From: Streptomyces sp. NBC_01276
Lineage (GTDB): Bacteria > Actinomycetota > Actinomycetes > Streptomycetales > Streptomycetaceae
NCBI RefSeq assembly: GCF_041435355.1
Contig: NZ_CP108442.1
Coordinates: 4,278,001 to 4,342,000, forward strand
Direction: 5' to 3'
Length of the DNA stretch: 64,000 nucleotides
In this document: positions 18,550-26,655 of the stretch, in pieces
How the letters are laid out: the number at the start of each line of letters is the position of its first letter
Numbering within the stretch: the first letter of the stretch is position 1
Position numbers and translations under genes: made by a program
The notes under the pieces: model-generated
What the model was told of the DNA's origin: nothing
Databases searched by the model: none
What the model saw: the letters and a program-made list of their open reading frames with translations, nothing else

Positions 18550-18765
18550 TCAGAACAGCGGCAGTTGGCCCGGCTGCGGCCCGAGGGTGAAGCCGTCCAG
18601 GGCCGGGGCCGAGGCGCCGAGCACCACCCGGGCCCGGGAGCCGGGGCAGGACACCAGGTCGCCGCGCCCACGGCCGGCCGGGGGATCGTGGCGGGCGATC
18701 CGGCCGGCCGTCACGGCGCAGTCGCGGCCGCAGGCGGGGCAGGCCCGCCGGGGGGAGTGGGACAT
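18550..18765 (-). CDS. small Cys-containing protein
   Basis: A 71-aa frame starts at ATG 18765. Its N-terminus has CPACGRDCAVTAGRIARHDPP, a CxxCxxxC arrangement followed by a His and a later Cys (VSCPGS), which could form a small zinc site. The C-terminus is LGPQPGQLPLF. Such short zinc-ribbon-like proteins are common in streptomycetes and unassigned. A ribosome-binding site is not obvious, so expression is uncertain. Confidence 0.5.
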   Translation of the reverse strand: MSHSPRRACPACGRDCAVTAGRIARHDPPAGRGRGDLVSCPGSRARVVLGASAPALDGFTLGPQPGQLPLF

Positions 18766-18826
18766 GCCCCCAGTCTGCCCTGCCGCGCCGACAGCGGGAC
18801 GCCCGGCCCGTCCGGGAGGAGGCTCG

Positions 18827-18906
18827 CCGGCCCCGCGATCGGCCCGCCCCGCGATCGGCCCGCCCCGCGATCAGCCCGCCCGGGAAGCCGCCCGCCCGGG
18901 AAGCCG
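18827..18906. repeat. five tandem copies of a 16-bp repeat
   Basis: Units at 18827, 18843, 18859, 18875 and 18891 each span exactly 16 bases. The first three are variants of CCCGCCCCGCGATCGG and the last two are identical CCCGCCCGGGAAGCCG. They fill most of the gap between the small Cys protein and the arylamine N-acetyltransferase gene. The regular 16-base step suggests slippage; no function is apparent. Confidence 0.8.
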
Positions 18907-18939
18907 CTCCCCCCGGGTGGCCGCCCGCCCGTCCCCGGA

Positions 18940-19791
18940 TCAGCCGGTCCGGGAGGCCAGCCACGCCGTGTGGGCGCGGTCCACCCGCTCCCACAGGGCG
19001 GCCCGGTCCGCGGGGGTCAGGTCGTCGCCCGGGCGCCGGAAGACCGTGGAGAGGACCTCGTGGAACTCCTCGGGCGTGCCCAGTTCCCGCTCGGTCGTCA
19101 CCTCCGCCGCCTCGATCCGCCTCAGCACCCGCCCGCGCAGCACGTCCACACCCCTGGCGTCCCGCCGGAACAGCGCGAGGGTCCGTACGAAGGGCGAGTC
19201 CGCGGAGGTGGACATCCAGGTGTGCCTCGCCTGGAAGTCCGCCGTCGCCGCCGCGGCTGCGCGGAAGTTCATCCGGGGCATGTGCATGTCGGAGCTGAGC
19301 AGGCTCCAGCCCGGCCCCTCGCCCTCCAGCGGCTCCAGCGGCCGCATCGCGTAGCGGAAGCCGCCCTGTTCGTACGTGCCCTCGCGCAGCGGCAGCGGCT
19401 CGTACGGGCCGTCGCCGAGGCCGACGTCCACCCAGTACGCCTCCCCGTCGACGCGGACGGTCAGGGCGAGGTGCTCGCCGTTGACCTCGCGCGAGGCGGC
19501 GTCGCCGTACACGCCGCCGGAGTGCCGGGTCACGTCGTAGCCCAGGGTTTCGAGGAGCTGCGCGAAGGCGCCGTTGAGGTGGTAGCAGTAGCCGCCGAGT
19601 CCGGCGGCGACGCGCCGGGCGGCCGCCTCGGGGTCCAGGCCGGGCGGGCGGCCCAGCTGGATCTCGATGTTGTCGTAGGAGACGCGCTCCAGGTGCGCGC
19701 GCTGGAGCGCGCACAGTCCTTCGATGCTGGGCGCCCCGGGATCGATGACGCCGAGCCGGCGCAGGTAGCCGTCGAATGTGTCAGTGACCAT
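18940..19791 (-). CDS. nat: arylamine N-acetyltransferase
   Basis: The 283-aa enzyme of the NAT family transfers acetyl (or another acyl) groups from CoA to arylamines, hydrazines or, in actinomycete pathways, aminobenzoate-derived units. The catalytic triad is complete and at canonical positions: Cys69 in GGYCYHLN, His107 in NGEHLAL and Asp122 in YWVDVG. The N-terminal RVSYDNIEIQLG is the usual family signature. The gene stands alone, not inside an ansamycin-type cluster where NAT homologues act as amide synthases, so a detoxification or general acyltransfer role is more likely. ATG 19791 is the start. Confidence 0.9.
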   Translation of the reverse strand: MVTDTFDGYLRRLGVIDPGAPSIEGLCALQRAHLERVSYDNIEIQLGRPPGLDPEAAARRVAAGLGGYCYHLNGAFAQLLETLGYDVTRHSGGVYGDAASREVNGEHLALTVRVDGEAYWVDVGLGDGPYEPLPLREGTYEQGGFRYAMRPLEPLEGEGPGWSLLSSDMHMPRMNFRAAAAATADFQARHTWMSTSADSPFVRTLALFRRDARGVDVLRGRVLRRIEAAEVTTERELGTPEEFHEVLSTVFRRPGDDLTPADRAALWERVDRAHTAWLASRTG

Positions 19792-19839
19792 TCCGCCACC
19801 GTAGGTGGCGGCCGGCCCCGGCTCCCCGGTGCTTTCCCG

Positions 19840-20982
19840 CTATTTGTCAATATCCCCGACGACGAAGAAGAGCGAGCCCAGGATCGCGACCATGTCCGCG
19901 ACCAGCTGCCCCGGCAGCAGCACGGCGAGGGCCTGGATGTTGTTGAAGGAGGCGCTGCGCAGCTTCAGCCGGTACGGGGTCTTCTCGCCCTTCGAGACCA
20001 GGTAGTAGCCGTTGATGCCGAGCGGGTTCTCGGTCCAGGCGTACGTGCTGCCCTCGGGCGCCTTCAGCACCTTCGGCAGCCGCTGGTTGATCGGTCCGGG
20101 CGCCAGCTCCGCCATCCGGTCCAGGCAGGCCACGGCGAGGTCGAGGGCGTTGTGCGTCTGGTCGAGGAGCACCTCGAAGCGGGCCAGGCAGTCGCCCTCG
20201 GTGCGGGTGACGACCTTGAGGACGTCCTGGAGCTCCCCGTACGCCAGGTACGGCTCGTCGCGGCGCAGGTCGAAGTCGACGCCGGAGGCGCGGGCGATGG
20301 GGCCGGAGACCCCGTACGCGTGGACCGCCTCGGCGGACAGGACGCCGACGCCGCGCGTGCGGCCGCGAAAGATCTCGTTGCCGTGCACGAGCTTGTCGTA
20401 GACGTCCATCCGGGTCCGGACGTCGGCGATGGCCGCGCGGGCCCGGCCGAGCCAGCCGGCGGGCAGGTCCTCCTTGAGGCCGCCGACGCGGTTGAACATG
20501 TAGTGCATGCGGCCGCCGGAGATCTCCTCCATCACCGCCTGGAGCTCCTCCCGCTCGCGGAAGGCGTGGAAGATCGGGGTGATCCCGCCCAGTTCCAGGG
20601 GGTACGAGCCGAGGAACATCAGGTGGTTCAGGACCCGGTTCAGTTCGGCGAGGAGCGTACGCATCCACACCGCGCGCTCGGGGACCTCCATGCCGAGCAT
20701 CCGCTCGACGGCCATGACCACGCCCAGCTCGTTGGAGAAGGCCGACAGCCAGTCGTGGCGGTTGGCCAGCATCACGATCTGGCGGTAGTCCCGGGCCTCG
20801 AAGAGCTTCTCCGCGCCGCGGTGCATGTAGCCGACCACCGGTTCGGCGCTGACGATGCGCTCGCCGTCCAGGACGAGCCGCAGGCGCAGCACGCCGTGGG
20901 TGGAAGGGTGCTGCGGTCCGATGTTGAGCACCATGTCGGTGCTCTCCGCGGCACCGCCGATGCCGACCGTGGTCTCCGTCAT
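19840..20982 (-). CDS. nuoD: orphan NADH-quinone oxidoreductase subunit D homologue
   Basis: This is a 380-aa homologue of the 49-kDa subunit of respiratory complex I, the [NiFe]-hydrogenase large-subunit fold. Signatures include [16 protein letters not shown] at the N-terminus, [25 protein letters not shown] [12 protein letters not shown], and the C-terminal [12 protein letters not shown]. The His and Asp residues that interact with quinone in the family appear kept. No other nuo gene is in this window. Streptomycetes carry a full nuo operon elsewhere, so this is a second, isolated copy ('nuoD2'). It may assemble into an alternative partial complex or be an accessory. Confidence 0.88.
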   Translation of the reverse strand: MTETTVGIGGAAESTDMVLNIGPQHPSTHGVLRLRLVLDGERIVSAEPVVGYMHRGAEKLFEARDYRQIVMLANRHDWLSAFSNELGVVMAVERMLGMEVPERAVWMRTLLAELNRVLNHLMFLGSYPLELGGITPIFHAFREREELQAVMEEISGGRMHYMFNRVGGLKEDLPAGWLGRARAAIADVRTRMDVYDKLVHGNEIFRGRTRGVGVLSAEAVHAYGVSGPIARASGVDFDLRRDEPYLAYGELQDVLKVVTRTEGDCLARFEVLLDQTHNALDLAVACLDRMAELAPGPINQRLPKVLKAPEGSTYAWTENPLGINGYYLVSKGEKTPYRLKLRSASFNNIQALAVLLPGQLVADMVAILGSLFFVVGDIDK

Positions 20983-21013
20983 GGGCGCATTGTCTCAGCC
21001 CTAGGGTGGGGGA

Positions 21014-21505
21014 ATGGGAACGGGGACGAAGGGCGAGACGGCCGAGCCGGAGTGGGTGGGCCTGCCGGGCGGGCTCCTCGGGCTGCGGCGGCTGCTGCTG
21101 GTGATCTGGACCGTGGTGCTCACGGTGGCGACCGCCGTGCCGCTGGGGCTGCTGGCCGGGCCCGCCTGGGCGGTGTGCGCGGTGGTCTGGCCGGGGGTCC
21201 TGGTCTGGGGGTGGGTGATGACCGGGCGGAACTGGCGGTCCTGGCGGTACGCCGAGCGGGCCGATGACCTGCTGATCAGCCGGGGCGTGCTGTGGCGGGA
21301 GCAGACGGTGGTCCCGTACGGGCGCATGCAGCTGGTGGAGGTCACCTCCGGGCCGCTGGAGCGCCGTTTCGGGCTGGCCTCCGTACAGCTGCACACGGCC
21401 GCCGCGGCGTCGGACGCCAGGATCCCGGGGCTGGTGCCCGCGGAGGCGGAGCGGCTGCGGGACCGGCTGACGGCACTGGGCGAGGCACGATCGGCGGGGC
21501 TGTGA
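21014..21505 (+). CDS. PH domain-containing membrane protein
   Basis: The 163-aa protein has two adjacent membrane helices (about residues 30-48 and 52-70). One bacterial PH-like domain of the YdbS/bPH_2 type (~75-150) follows, with LLISRGVLWREQTVVPYGRMQLVEVTSGPLERRFGLASVQLHTA as its core. That domain includes the typical 'VPYxRMQ' turn. Members of this family sit in the membrane with unknown roles. The stop overlaps a GTG (21502) as GTGA, indicating coupling to the following PH protein. Together they are the usual YdbS-YdbT pair. Confidence 0.82.
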   Translation: MGTGTKGETAEPEWVGLPGGLLGLRRLLLVIWTVVLTVATAVPLGLLAGPAWAVCAVVWPGVLVWGWVMTGRNWRSWRYAERADDLLISRGVLWREQTVVPYGRMQLVEVTSGPLERRFGLASVQLHTAAAASDARIPGLVPAEAERLRDRLTALGEARSAGL

Positions 21506-21650
21506 CGGCGCCGGGGGCGGGGTCGGGGCCGGCCCCGGGGGATCCGGCGGCCCCGGGGGATCCTGCGGGGCCGGGGGATCCTGCGGGGCGGCAGCCCGGC
21601 GCCGGTCCTGCCGGGGCCGCCGGTCCGGGGGTGCGGAGCGCCGGCTGCAC

Positions 21651-22919
21651 GTGCTGACCCCGCTGCGGCGGGCATGGGTGCCGATCACGGCCACCGTCGG
21701 GCTGGTCCTCCAGCAGGGCGAGCGGGCCCAGGAGTGGGTCCGCTCCTTCCCCCTCGGTCTGCGGCTGCTCGCGCTGGCCGGGCTGCTCCTCGTCTTCGGC
21801 TCGTACGGCCTGCTCAGCTGGTGGTTCACCCACTACCGCGTCACCGACACCGAGCTGCGCATCCGCACCGGCCTGATCTTCCGCCGCGCCGCCCACATCC
21901 GCCTCGACCGCATCCAGGCGGTGGACGTCACCCGCCCGATGCTGGCCCGGGTGGCCGGAGTCGCCAAGCTCCGGATCGACGTGATCGGCGCCGAGGAGAA
22001 GGACGAGCTGGCCTTCCTGAGCGAGCCCGACGCCGCCCGGCTGCGCGCCGAGCTGCTCGCCCGTGCGGCCGGTTTCGCCCCGGCCGAGGCGGCGGGGCTC
22101 GGCGAGGCCCCGCAGCGGGAGCTGCTGCGGGTGTCGGTCCGGGACCTGGTGGTCTCCATGCTGCTCAGCCTCGGCGTGTGGGCCGCGCTGGCCGCCGGGC
22201 TGGTCGCCCCGGTGGTGGTGTGGCGGCTCAGCGACAACCTCTGGGCGTCGCTGGCCGTCGTGCTGCCGCTGCTGGGCGCGATGTGGAAGGGCAGCCTGGG
22301 GCGTTTTCTCGCGGAGTACGACTGGACGGTCGCCGAGTCCCCCGACGGGCTGCGGCTGGACCACGGGCTGCTGGACCGGGCGCACGAGACGGTGCCGCCC
22401 GGGCGGGTGCAGACCGTACGGATCGTGGAGCCGCTGCTGTGGCGGCGGCGCGGCTGGGTCCGGGTGGAGCTGGCCGTGGCGGGCTCGAAGAACGGGGTGC
22501 TGGTGCCGGTGGCGACGCGGGCCGCCGCCCACGCCGTGATCGCCCGGGTGCTGCCGGGCGCGGACCCGGTGGCCCTGGCCTTCGCCCCGTCACCGCGTGC
22601 GGGCTCGCGGTGGGTGGTGCCGGTGTGGTGGAAGGGGTACGGCCTGGCCGTTTCGGAGCAGCTGTTCGCGGCCCGGCACGGGCTGCTGTGCCGGCGCACG
22701 GAGGTCGTTCCGCACGCGAAGGTGCAGAGCGTACGCCTCTCCCAGGGCCCGTGGGAGCGCCTGTGGGGGGTCGCCGACCTGCATGTGGACACCGGCGCGA
22801 ACGGTACGGTCACGGCCCGGCTGCGGGGCGCGGGGGAGGCCGCCGCCCTGCTGGACGCCCAGGCGGTCCGCTCCCGCACCTCCCGGGCGGCGGCCCGGCC
22901 GGACCGCTGGATGACCTGA
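21651..22919 (+). CDS. multi-PH-domain membrane protein (YdbT-like), 5' end probably frameshifted
   Basis: The 422-aa protein has two helices near residues 20-58, PH-like domains at ~65-125, ~220-290 and ~320-400, and a further membrane pair around 160-205. The first domain contains HYRVTDTELRIRTGLIFRR. In this frame conserved sequence continues upstream of the first usable start (GTG 21651) as GAERRLHVLTPLRRAW, a typical opening of the family. The natural start is probably the coupled GTG at 21502, which lies in another frame. Adding one G to the GGGGG run at 21627-21631 would join the two. The region between is a Pro/Gly/Ala/Asp repeat (PGDPA three times). Confidence 0.75.
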   Translation: MLTPLRRAWVPITATVGLVLQQGERAQEWVRSFPLGLRLLALAGLLLVFGSYGLLSWWFTHYRVTDTELRIRTGLIFRRAAHIRLDRIQAVDVTRPMLARVAGVAKLRIDVIGAEEKDELAFLSEPDAARLRAELLARAAGFAPAEAAGLGEAPQRELLRVSVRDLVVSMLLSLGVWAALAAGLVAPVVVWRLSDNLWASLAVVLPLLGAMWKGSLGRFLAEYDWTVAESPDGLRLDHGLLDRAHETVPPGRVQTVRIVEPLLWRRRGWVRVELAVAGSKNGVLVPVATRAAAHAVIARVLPGADPVALAFAPSPRAGSRWVVPVWWKGYGLAVSEQLFAARHGLLCRRTEVVPHAKVQSVRLSQGPWERLWGVADLHVDTGANGTVTARLRGAGEAAALLDAQAVRSRTSRAAARPDRWMT

Positions 22920-23094
22920 TGTGACGGTCTCCGTACAGCCCGTGCGGCAAAGGCTGTTGGACGGGCGGGATCGAGCCGAGGGGCGATTTTCAGACATACG
23001 TTCAGGCCAGCTGAAACCGTGTTTGTGTTCGCAACGTCCCTTCGGTAGACAGGTATGGACGCAAGTGACGGCACAACACGTCAGGGGTGGGTGA
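22920..23094 (+). promoter_or_regulatory. control region of the ESX-like gene cluster
   Basis: The 175 bases before the first ESX-like gene are AT-richer near 22985-23060. They contain a 5-bp inverted repeat TTCAG-GCCAG-CTGAA at 23001-23015. A possible promoter is TTTGTG at ~23022 with TAGACA at ~23046, and the gene starts at 23095. The ribosome-binding site is GGGGTGGGTGA. A regulator cannot be named from this. Confidence 0.35.
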
Positions 23095-23427
23095 ATGAAG
23101 TTCGACATGGGCAGCACCACGCTGTCCGAGCTGGGCAAGGCCACGGGTGGCTCCAGTGACGACCTCGGCACGCTGATCAAGCTGCTGATCGCGGCGGCGG
23201 ACCCGCTGGAGGGCAAGTTCAACGGCGTCGGCCGGTCCGCGTTCGACTCGTTCAAGCGGCGCTCGGACGCCATCACCGCGGAGCTGAACGGCTCGCTGCG
23301 CGCCATCATCGGCGGCCAGCAGGGCATGGACACCTCCTTCACCACCGGTGACCAGGAGCAGGGCGACAACGCCCACCAGAACATGGGCTCCGCCAATTTC
23401 GACGCCGCTCGCTTCGGCGCGCGCTGA
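23095..23427 (+). CDS. small ESX/WXG100-like protein
   Basis: The 110-aa, mainly helical protein has no signal peptide, consistent with a type VII secretion substrate or partner. Two helices (about residues 8-40 and 45-75) are joined by a GVGRSAFDSF turn, standing where WXG would be. The C-terminal tail NMGSANFDAARFGAR is Ala/Phe rich. It is the first of two adjacent small proteins of the size and composition of EsxA/EsxB-type pairs. The assignment is by size, secondary structure and context; a strict WXG motif is absent. Confidence 0.65.
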   Translation: MKFDMGSTTLSELGKATGGSSDDLGTLIKLLIAAADPLEGKFNGVGRSAFDSFKRRSDAITAELNGSLRAIIGGQQGMDTSFTTGDQEQGDNAHQNMGSANFDAARFGAR

Positions 23428-23447
23428 GACCGGGGGACCGATCAGAC

Positions 23448-23759
23448 ATGGGACAGAACCAGGACCGCACCTCGTACGACATCGCCGCCTCCGTGGAGGT
23501 ACAGGGCGGACTCGGCGGGATCATCGGCCAGTTGGAGCGGGTGCTCGGCGACCGTGACGCGGCGGTGAAGGCGGCGATGTCCGAGTTCACCGCAGACGGC
23601 GTCTCGGACGAGTACCACGGCAAGGAAGTCCGCTGGAACCGGGCGGCCAACGAGGTGCGCGACATCATCCGCCTCGTGCGCAGCACGTTGGAGCAGAACG
23701 ACTCGACCGCGCAGGCCACGCTGCAGAAGGCCAAGGCGGCGGTGGACGGCATCGGCTGA
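23448..23759 (+). CDS. ESAT-6-like small helical protein
   Basis: The 103-aa protein is of the 'pore-forming ESAT-6 family' type seen in streptomycetes. It has an N-terminal SYDIAASVEVQGGLGGIIGQLE helix, a centre FTADGVSDEYHGKEVRWN that takes the place of the WXG turn, and a long C-terminal helix. It follows the first small protein after 20 bases and probably forms a heterodimer with it. It has no signal peptide, as expected for a T7SS substrate. Ribosome-binding site GGGGGACC precedes ATG 23448. Confidence 0.72.
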   Translation: MGQNQDRTSYDIAASVEVQGGLGGIIGQLERVLGDRDAAVKAAMSEFTADGVSDEYHGKEVRWNRAANEVRDIIRLVRSTLEQNDSTAQATLQKAKAAVDGIG

Positions 23760-23806
23760 CGCAGGACGCGACGGATCACGGGGATACGGGGACACGGGGG
23801 TAGGTC

Positions 23807-24187
23807 ATGGACTGGGACATCAAGCCGTCCGGCGTGCAGGGGGTCGTCAACAAGACGATCACGGCTGCGGGGGGCTTCCAGACGGCGGGCAAGTCGCTCC
23901 AGACGGAGCTGCCGGAGGCGGCCAAGCACGCCGGCACGGTCACCGAGGGCGGCAGCACCGCGGGCGAGGGCGGCGGCATGGGCCCGATCGCGGGCGCGCT
24001 GGGTGAGCTCATGGCCTCCCACGCGACCCGTATCGCGTACATCAGCGCGCGCACGGAGGCTTCGCTCAACGGCGCGATCAAGGCCACGACGGCGTACGTG
24101 CACGGAAACATCGAACAGGCGCAGAACGCCCAGAACGAGGCGCTCAAGGAGCCGAAGATCGATCTTCCGGGGGCGGGGCAGAAGTGA
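23807..24187 (+). CDS. DUF6507 family protein
   Basis: The 126-aa, mostly helical protein opens MDWDIKPSGVQGVVNKT, which fits the DUF6507 family found just upstream of large T7SS toxins in streptomycetes. An Ala/Gly/Thr linker separates two helical halves. Its role is unknown. Position and size suggest a chaperone or co-secreted partner of the following toxin, comparable to LXG-associated small proteins. The stop overlaps the toxin start (GTGA at 24184-24187), implying coupled synthesis. Confidence 0.72.
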   Translation: MDWDIKPSGVQGVVNKTITAAGGFQTAGKSLQTELPEAAKHAGTVTEGGSTAGEGGGMGPIAGALGELMASHATRIAYISARTEASLNGAIKATTAYVHGNIEQAQNAQNEALKEPKIDLPGAGQK

Positions 24188-26655
24188 CGGATCACGTACC
24201 GATCAATCCGTGCACGATTCCGCAGTTCACGGGTGACCTGGACGCGTTGGAGCAGGACAAGAACGCGATCACGACGGCGGCGGGGACCTTCCGTGACGCG
24301 GGGTCGAACGTGGACTCCGAGTTCCAGGGCCTGTCGGCGTTCTACTCGGCGCCGGAGGCGGCGCAGTTGTTCGCGACGACGAAGCCGGTGAAGACGGACA
24401 GTGATTTCTTCGCCGATCAGCTGGAGTCGGCGGCGACGGCGCTGGGTGAGTACATCACCGAGGCGCGGCCGATCGTGGCGCGGCTGAAGGAGCTGCAGGC
24501 GAAGGCGTCGACGTTCAGCAACAAGATCAGTGGTGACAAGCACTGGAAGGACGACGGGGACAAGATCGATGAGAACAACGATCTGATCCACGACGTCAAC
24601 GCGGCCGTGTCGGCGTTCTGGGCCGCCGAGCGGACGTGTGCGAACAAGATCCGTGCTCTGTACTGTGCGGCGCCGCTGACGGCGGATGACGGTTCGCACG
24701 GCGCGAACATGTACGGGTACAAGGGCGAGGACCTGAACAAGGCGCAGGATCTGCCGTGGGGTTCGCAGCTGGAGGAGACCCATCGGGCGTGGGAGATCGG
24801 TTACTGGGCGAAGTCCTTCGTCTGGGACGGTCTGATCGTCGACGGGATCTGGGGCACGATCCGTGGCCTGGGAACGCTCATCGGTGTGGACGGGTGGGAC
24901 AAGGCCGGTCAGGCCTGGACGGGGCTGGCGAAGCTGGCGACGGGTCTGGCGATCATGTCGGTGCCGGGTATGAGCACCGCGTTCTGGATGGCGGACGACA
25001 AGGACCTGCCGCCGTGGATCCGTGATTCGCGTACCGCGGTGAAGGAGACGGGCAAGGCGCTGGTCGCGTGGGACGAGTGGGGCAAGAACCCGGCCCGCGC
25101 GGCCGGTGCGGTCACCTTCAACGTCCTGACCACCGTGTTCACCGGCGGCGCCGGTACGGCGGCGAAGGCGGGCACGGTCGGCAAGATCCTCAGCGTGGCG
25201 GGCAAGGCCGGCCGGATCATCGACCCGATGACCTACATCGGCAAGGCCGGCAGCCTCGCCAAGATCAAGATCGGTGACCTGTTCGCGAACCTGGGCAAGG
25301 CCGACGGGGCGTTCCCGAAGATCGACGACGTGATCTGGAAGGACCTCCCGAAGGCCGACGCCCCGGGGATCACCTTCCCGCACCCCGAGGACACCGTCCG
25401 TCTCCCCGACGACGCGCTGGGCCGTCCGCAGTACTTCGACAAGACCTCGAACCAGCTCCTGGACCACAACGGGCTGCCCAAGCAGGACCTCACCGCGGTC
25501 CCCAAGGGCGTCGACCACCCCCTGGCCGAGGTCCCCAAGCACGAGAACGTCCCGGTCGGCGTCGGCGCCCACACCGCCGACGTCACCTCCCACACCCCCG
25601 GCGGCACGGCCGGCCACACCCCGGGCGGCGCAGCCGAACACACCCCGGGCAGCGCGGCGGACCACACCCCGGGCGGCGCCGCGGACAACGGTGCCCACAA
25701 CAGCCACACCGAACCCGGCGGCACCACCCCCGGCCACGGCGGCACCGACACCACCCCCACCGGCGGCCACGGCGACACCCCCTCCACGGGCGGCCACGGC
25801 GACGGCCCGGGCACGGGCGGCGGCGGCCACGACGGCCCCGGCATCCCGCACCAGGGTGACGGCGCAGGTGGTCATGGGCCCGACGGCTTCGGCCACCCGG
25901 ATGACCCGAGCGTTCCGGAGCACGGCCACTCCGATCTCCCTCATTCCGGCGGCCATGACGGGCACTCGGATCACGACGTGCACGGAACGGCGTCGACCGC
26001 AGCCGAGGCGATTTCTCCAGAGACCCGGCTGCCGAACCCGGACGGCACGCTCCCGGCCGGTCACGGAGAGAAACTGCTGGACTTGTTCGACCTGGATGGC
26101 CCCCGTGTCACAGTGGCGAACGACGTAATCACTCACGTCGACGGCAAGCCTGTCGATCAGTATCTCGATTCCCTTGCGGAGGGCAGGGCGCAGATGTATC
26201 GAGATGCCAAGGACGCCAAGCAATTCGTCAAGGGTGATACGGGTGCCTGTGTGGGTGCAGTCATGGACACTCGGACCGGCATCGTGATCGAAGGAATCAA
26301 CGGGCGGCCGGACAACGTCATACCCAAGGAAAGGGTTCACCCCACTATTCGTGCACTTTACGAAGAAATGGCCCCTACCAAGCCTCACCCGGACCAGCCG
26401 CTGGGCCACGCGGAAGTGAAAGCCACCAACGAATTGCTGTGGGCCCGTACTCGCCTCGGGCTGCCGGATGGCGTGGACGCTCTCAAGGAGATACGGGCAT
26501 CCGTGGAGTTCCCCTTCCTGAAGGACAGGGAAACGGGAGTCATCGGTAGAGGCGCCCCGTTCTGTGCCAACTGTTACAATATGCTCCCCGGAGTGCCTTC
26601 GCCTCATGGCCGGTTCACGGGATATCCGCCGAGCGACGAGAATTGGATTCCATAA
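24184..26655 (+). CDS. type VII-secreted polymorphic toxin with YwqJ-like deaminase tip
   Basis: This 823-aa protein is modular. Residues ~1-240 are a helical T7SS-type signal and delivery domain with no Sec signal. Residues ~250-400 contain hydrophobic helices. Residues ~410-470 are acidic, ~470-505 hold four HTPGG-type repeats, and ~505-600 are a His/Gly-rich disordered linker. The C-terminal ~180 residues look like a zinc nucleic acid/nucleotide deaminase of the YwqJ class. That part reads TGACVGAVMDTRTGIVIEGINGR, then GHAEVK with His742 and Glu744, then PFCANC with Cys794 and Cys797. These are the expected metal ligands and proton shuttle. Codon use drops in GC from ~25990 onward, suggesting a transferred toxin tip. 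The cognate immunity gene follows directly. Confidence 0.78.
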   Translation: MTDHVPINPCTIPQFTGDLDALEQDKNAITTAAGTFRDAGSNVDSEFQGLSAFYSAPEAAQLFATTKPVKTDSDFFADQLESAATALGEYITEARPIVARLKELQAKASTFSNKISGDKHWKDDGDKIDENNDLIHDVNAAVSAFWAAERTCANKIRALYCAAPLTADDGSHGANMYGYKGEDLNKAQDLPWGSQLEETHRAWEIGYWAKSFVWDGLIVDGIWGTIRGLGTLIGVDGWDKAGQAWTGLAKLATGLAIMSVPGMSTAFWMADDKDLPPWIRDSRTAVKETGKALVAWDEWGKNPARAAGAVTFNVLTTVFTGGAGTAAKAGTVGKILSVAGKAGRIIDPMTYIGKAGSLAKIKIGDLFANLGKADGAFPKIDDVIWKDLPKADAPGITFPHPEDTVRLPDDALGRPQYFDKTSNQLLDHNGLPKQDLTAVPKGVDHPLAEVPKHENVPVGVGAHTADVTSHTPGGTAGHTPGGAAEHTPGSAADHTPGGAADNGAHNSHTEPGGTTPGHGGTDTTPTGGHGDTPSTGGHGDGPGTGGGGHDGPGIPHQGDGAGGHGPDGFGHPDDPSVPEHGHSDLPHSGGHDGHSDHDVHGTASTAAEAISPETRLPNPDGTLPAGHGEKLLDLFDLDGPRVTVANDVITHVDGKPVDQYLDSLAEGRAQMYRDAKDAKQFVKGDTGACVGAVMDTRTGIVIEGINGRPDNVIPKERVHPTIRALYEEMAPTKPHPDQPLGHAEVKATNELLWARTRLGLPDGVDALKEIRASVEFPFLKDRETGVIGRGAPFCANCYNMLPGVPSPHGRFTGYPPSDENWIP

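Noticed and set aside
17266..21267. 1333-codon plus-strand frame
   Set aside because: It crosses several genes on both strands (NAT, NuoD, small proteins) and is Arg/Gly/Pro-rich nonsense in the translation. Shadow only.
23776..26607. 943-codon minus-strand frame opposite the toxin gene, considered as an antisense gene
   Set aside because: No domain; the Arg/Val/Gly-rich composition and start within the immunity junction suggest chance openness caused by GC-rich codons.
26100..26655. Toxin tip considered as a DddA/SCP1.201-type double-stranded DNA deaminase
   Set aside because: That class has GHVE and TCGFC-type motifs with a different spacing. The wide HAE-to-CxxC gap, the preceding DTRTGIVIEGINGR segment and the YwqK-like neighbour fit YwqJ better, though the assignment is not final.
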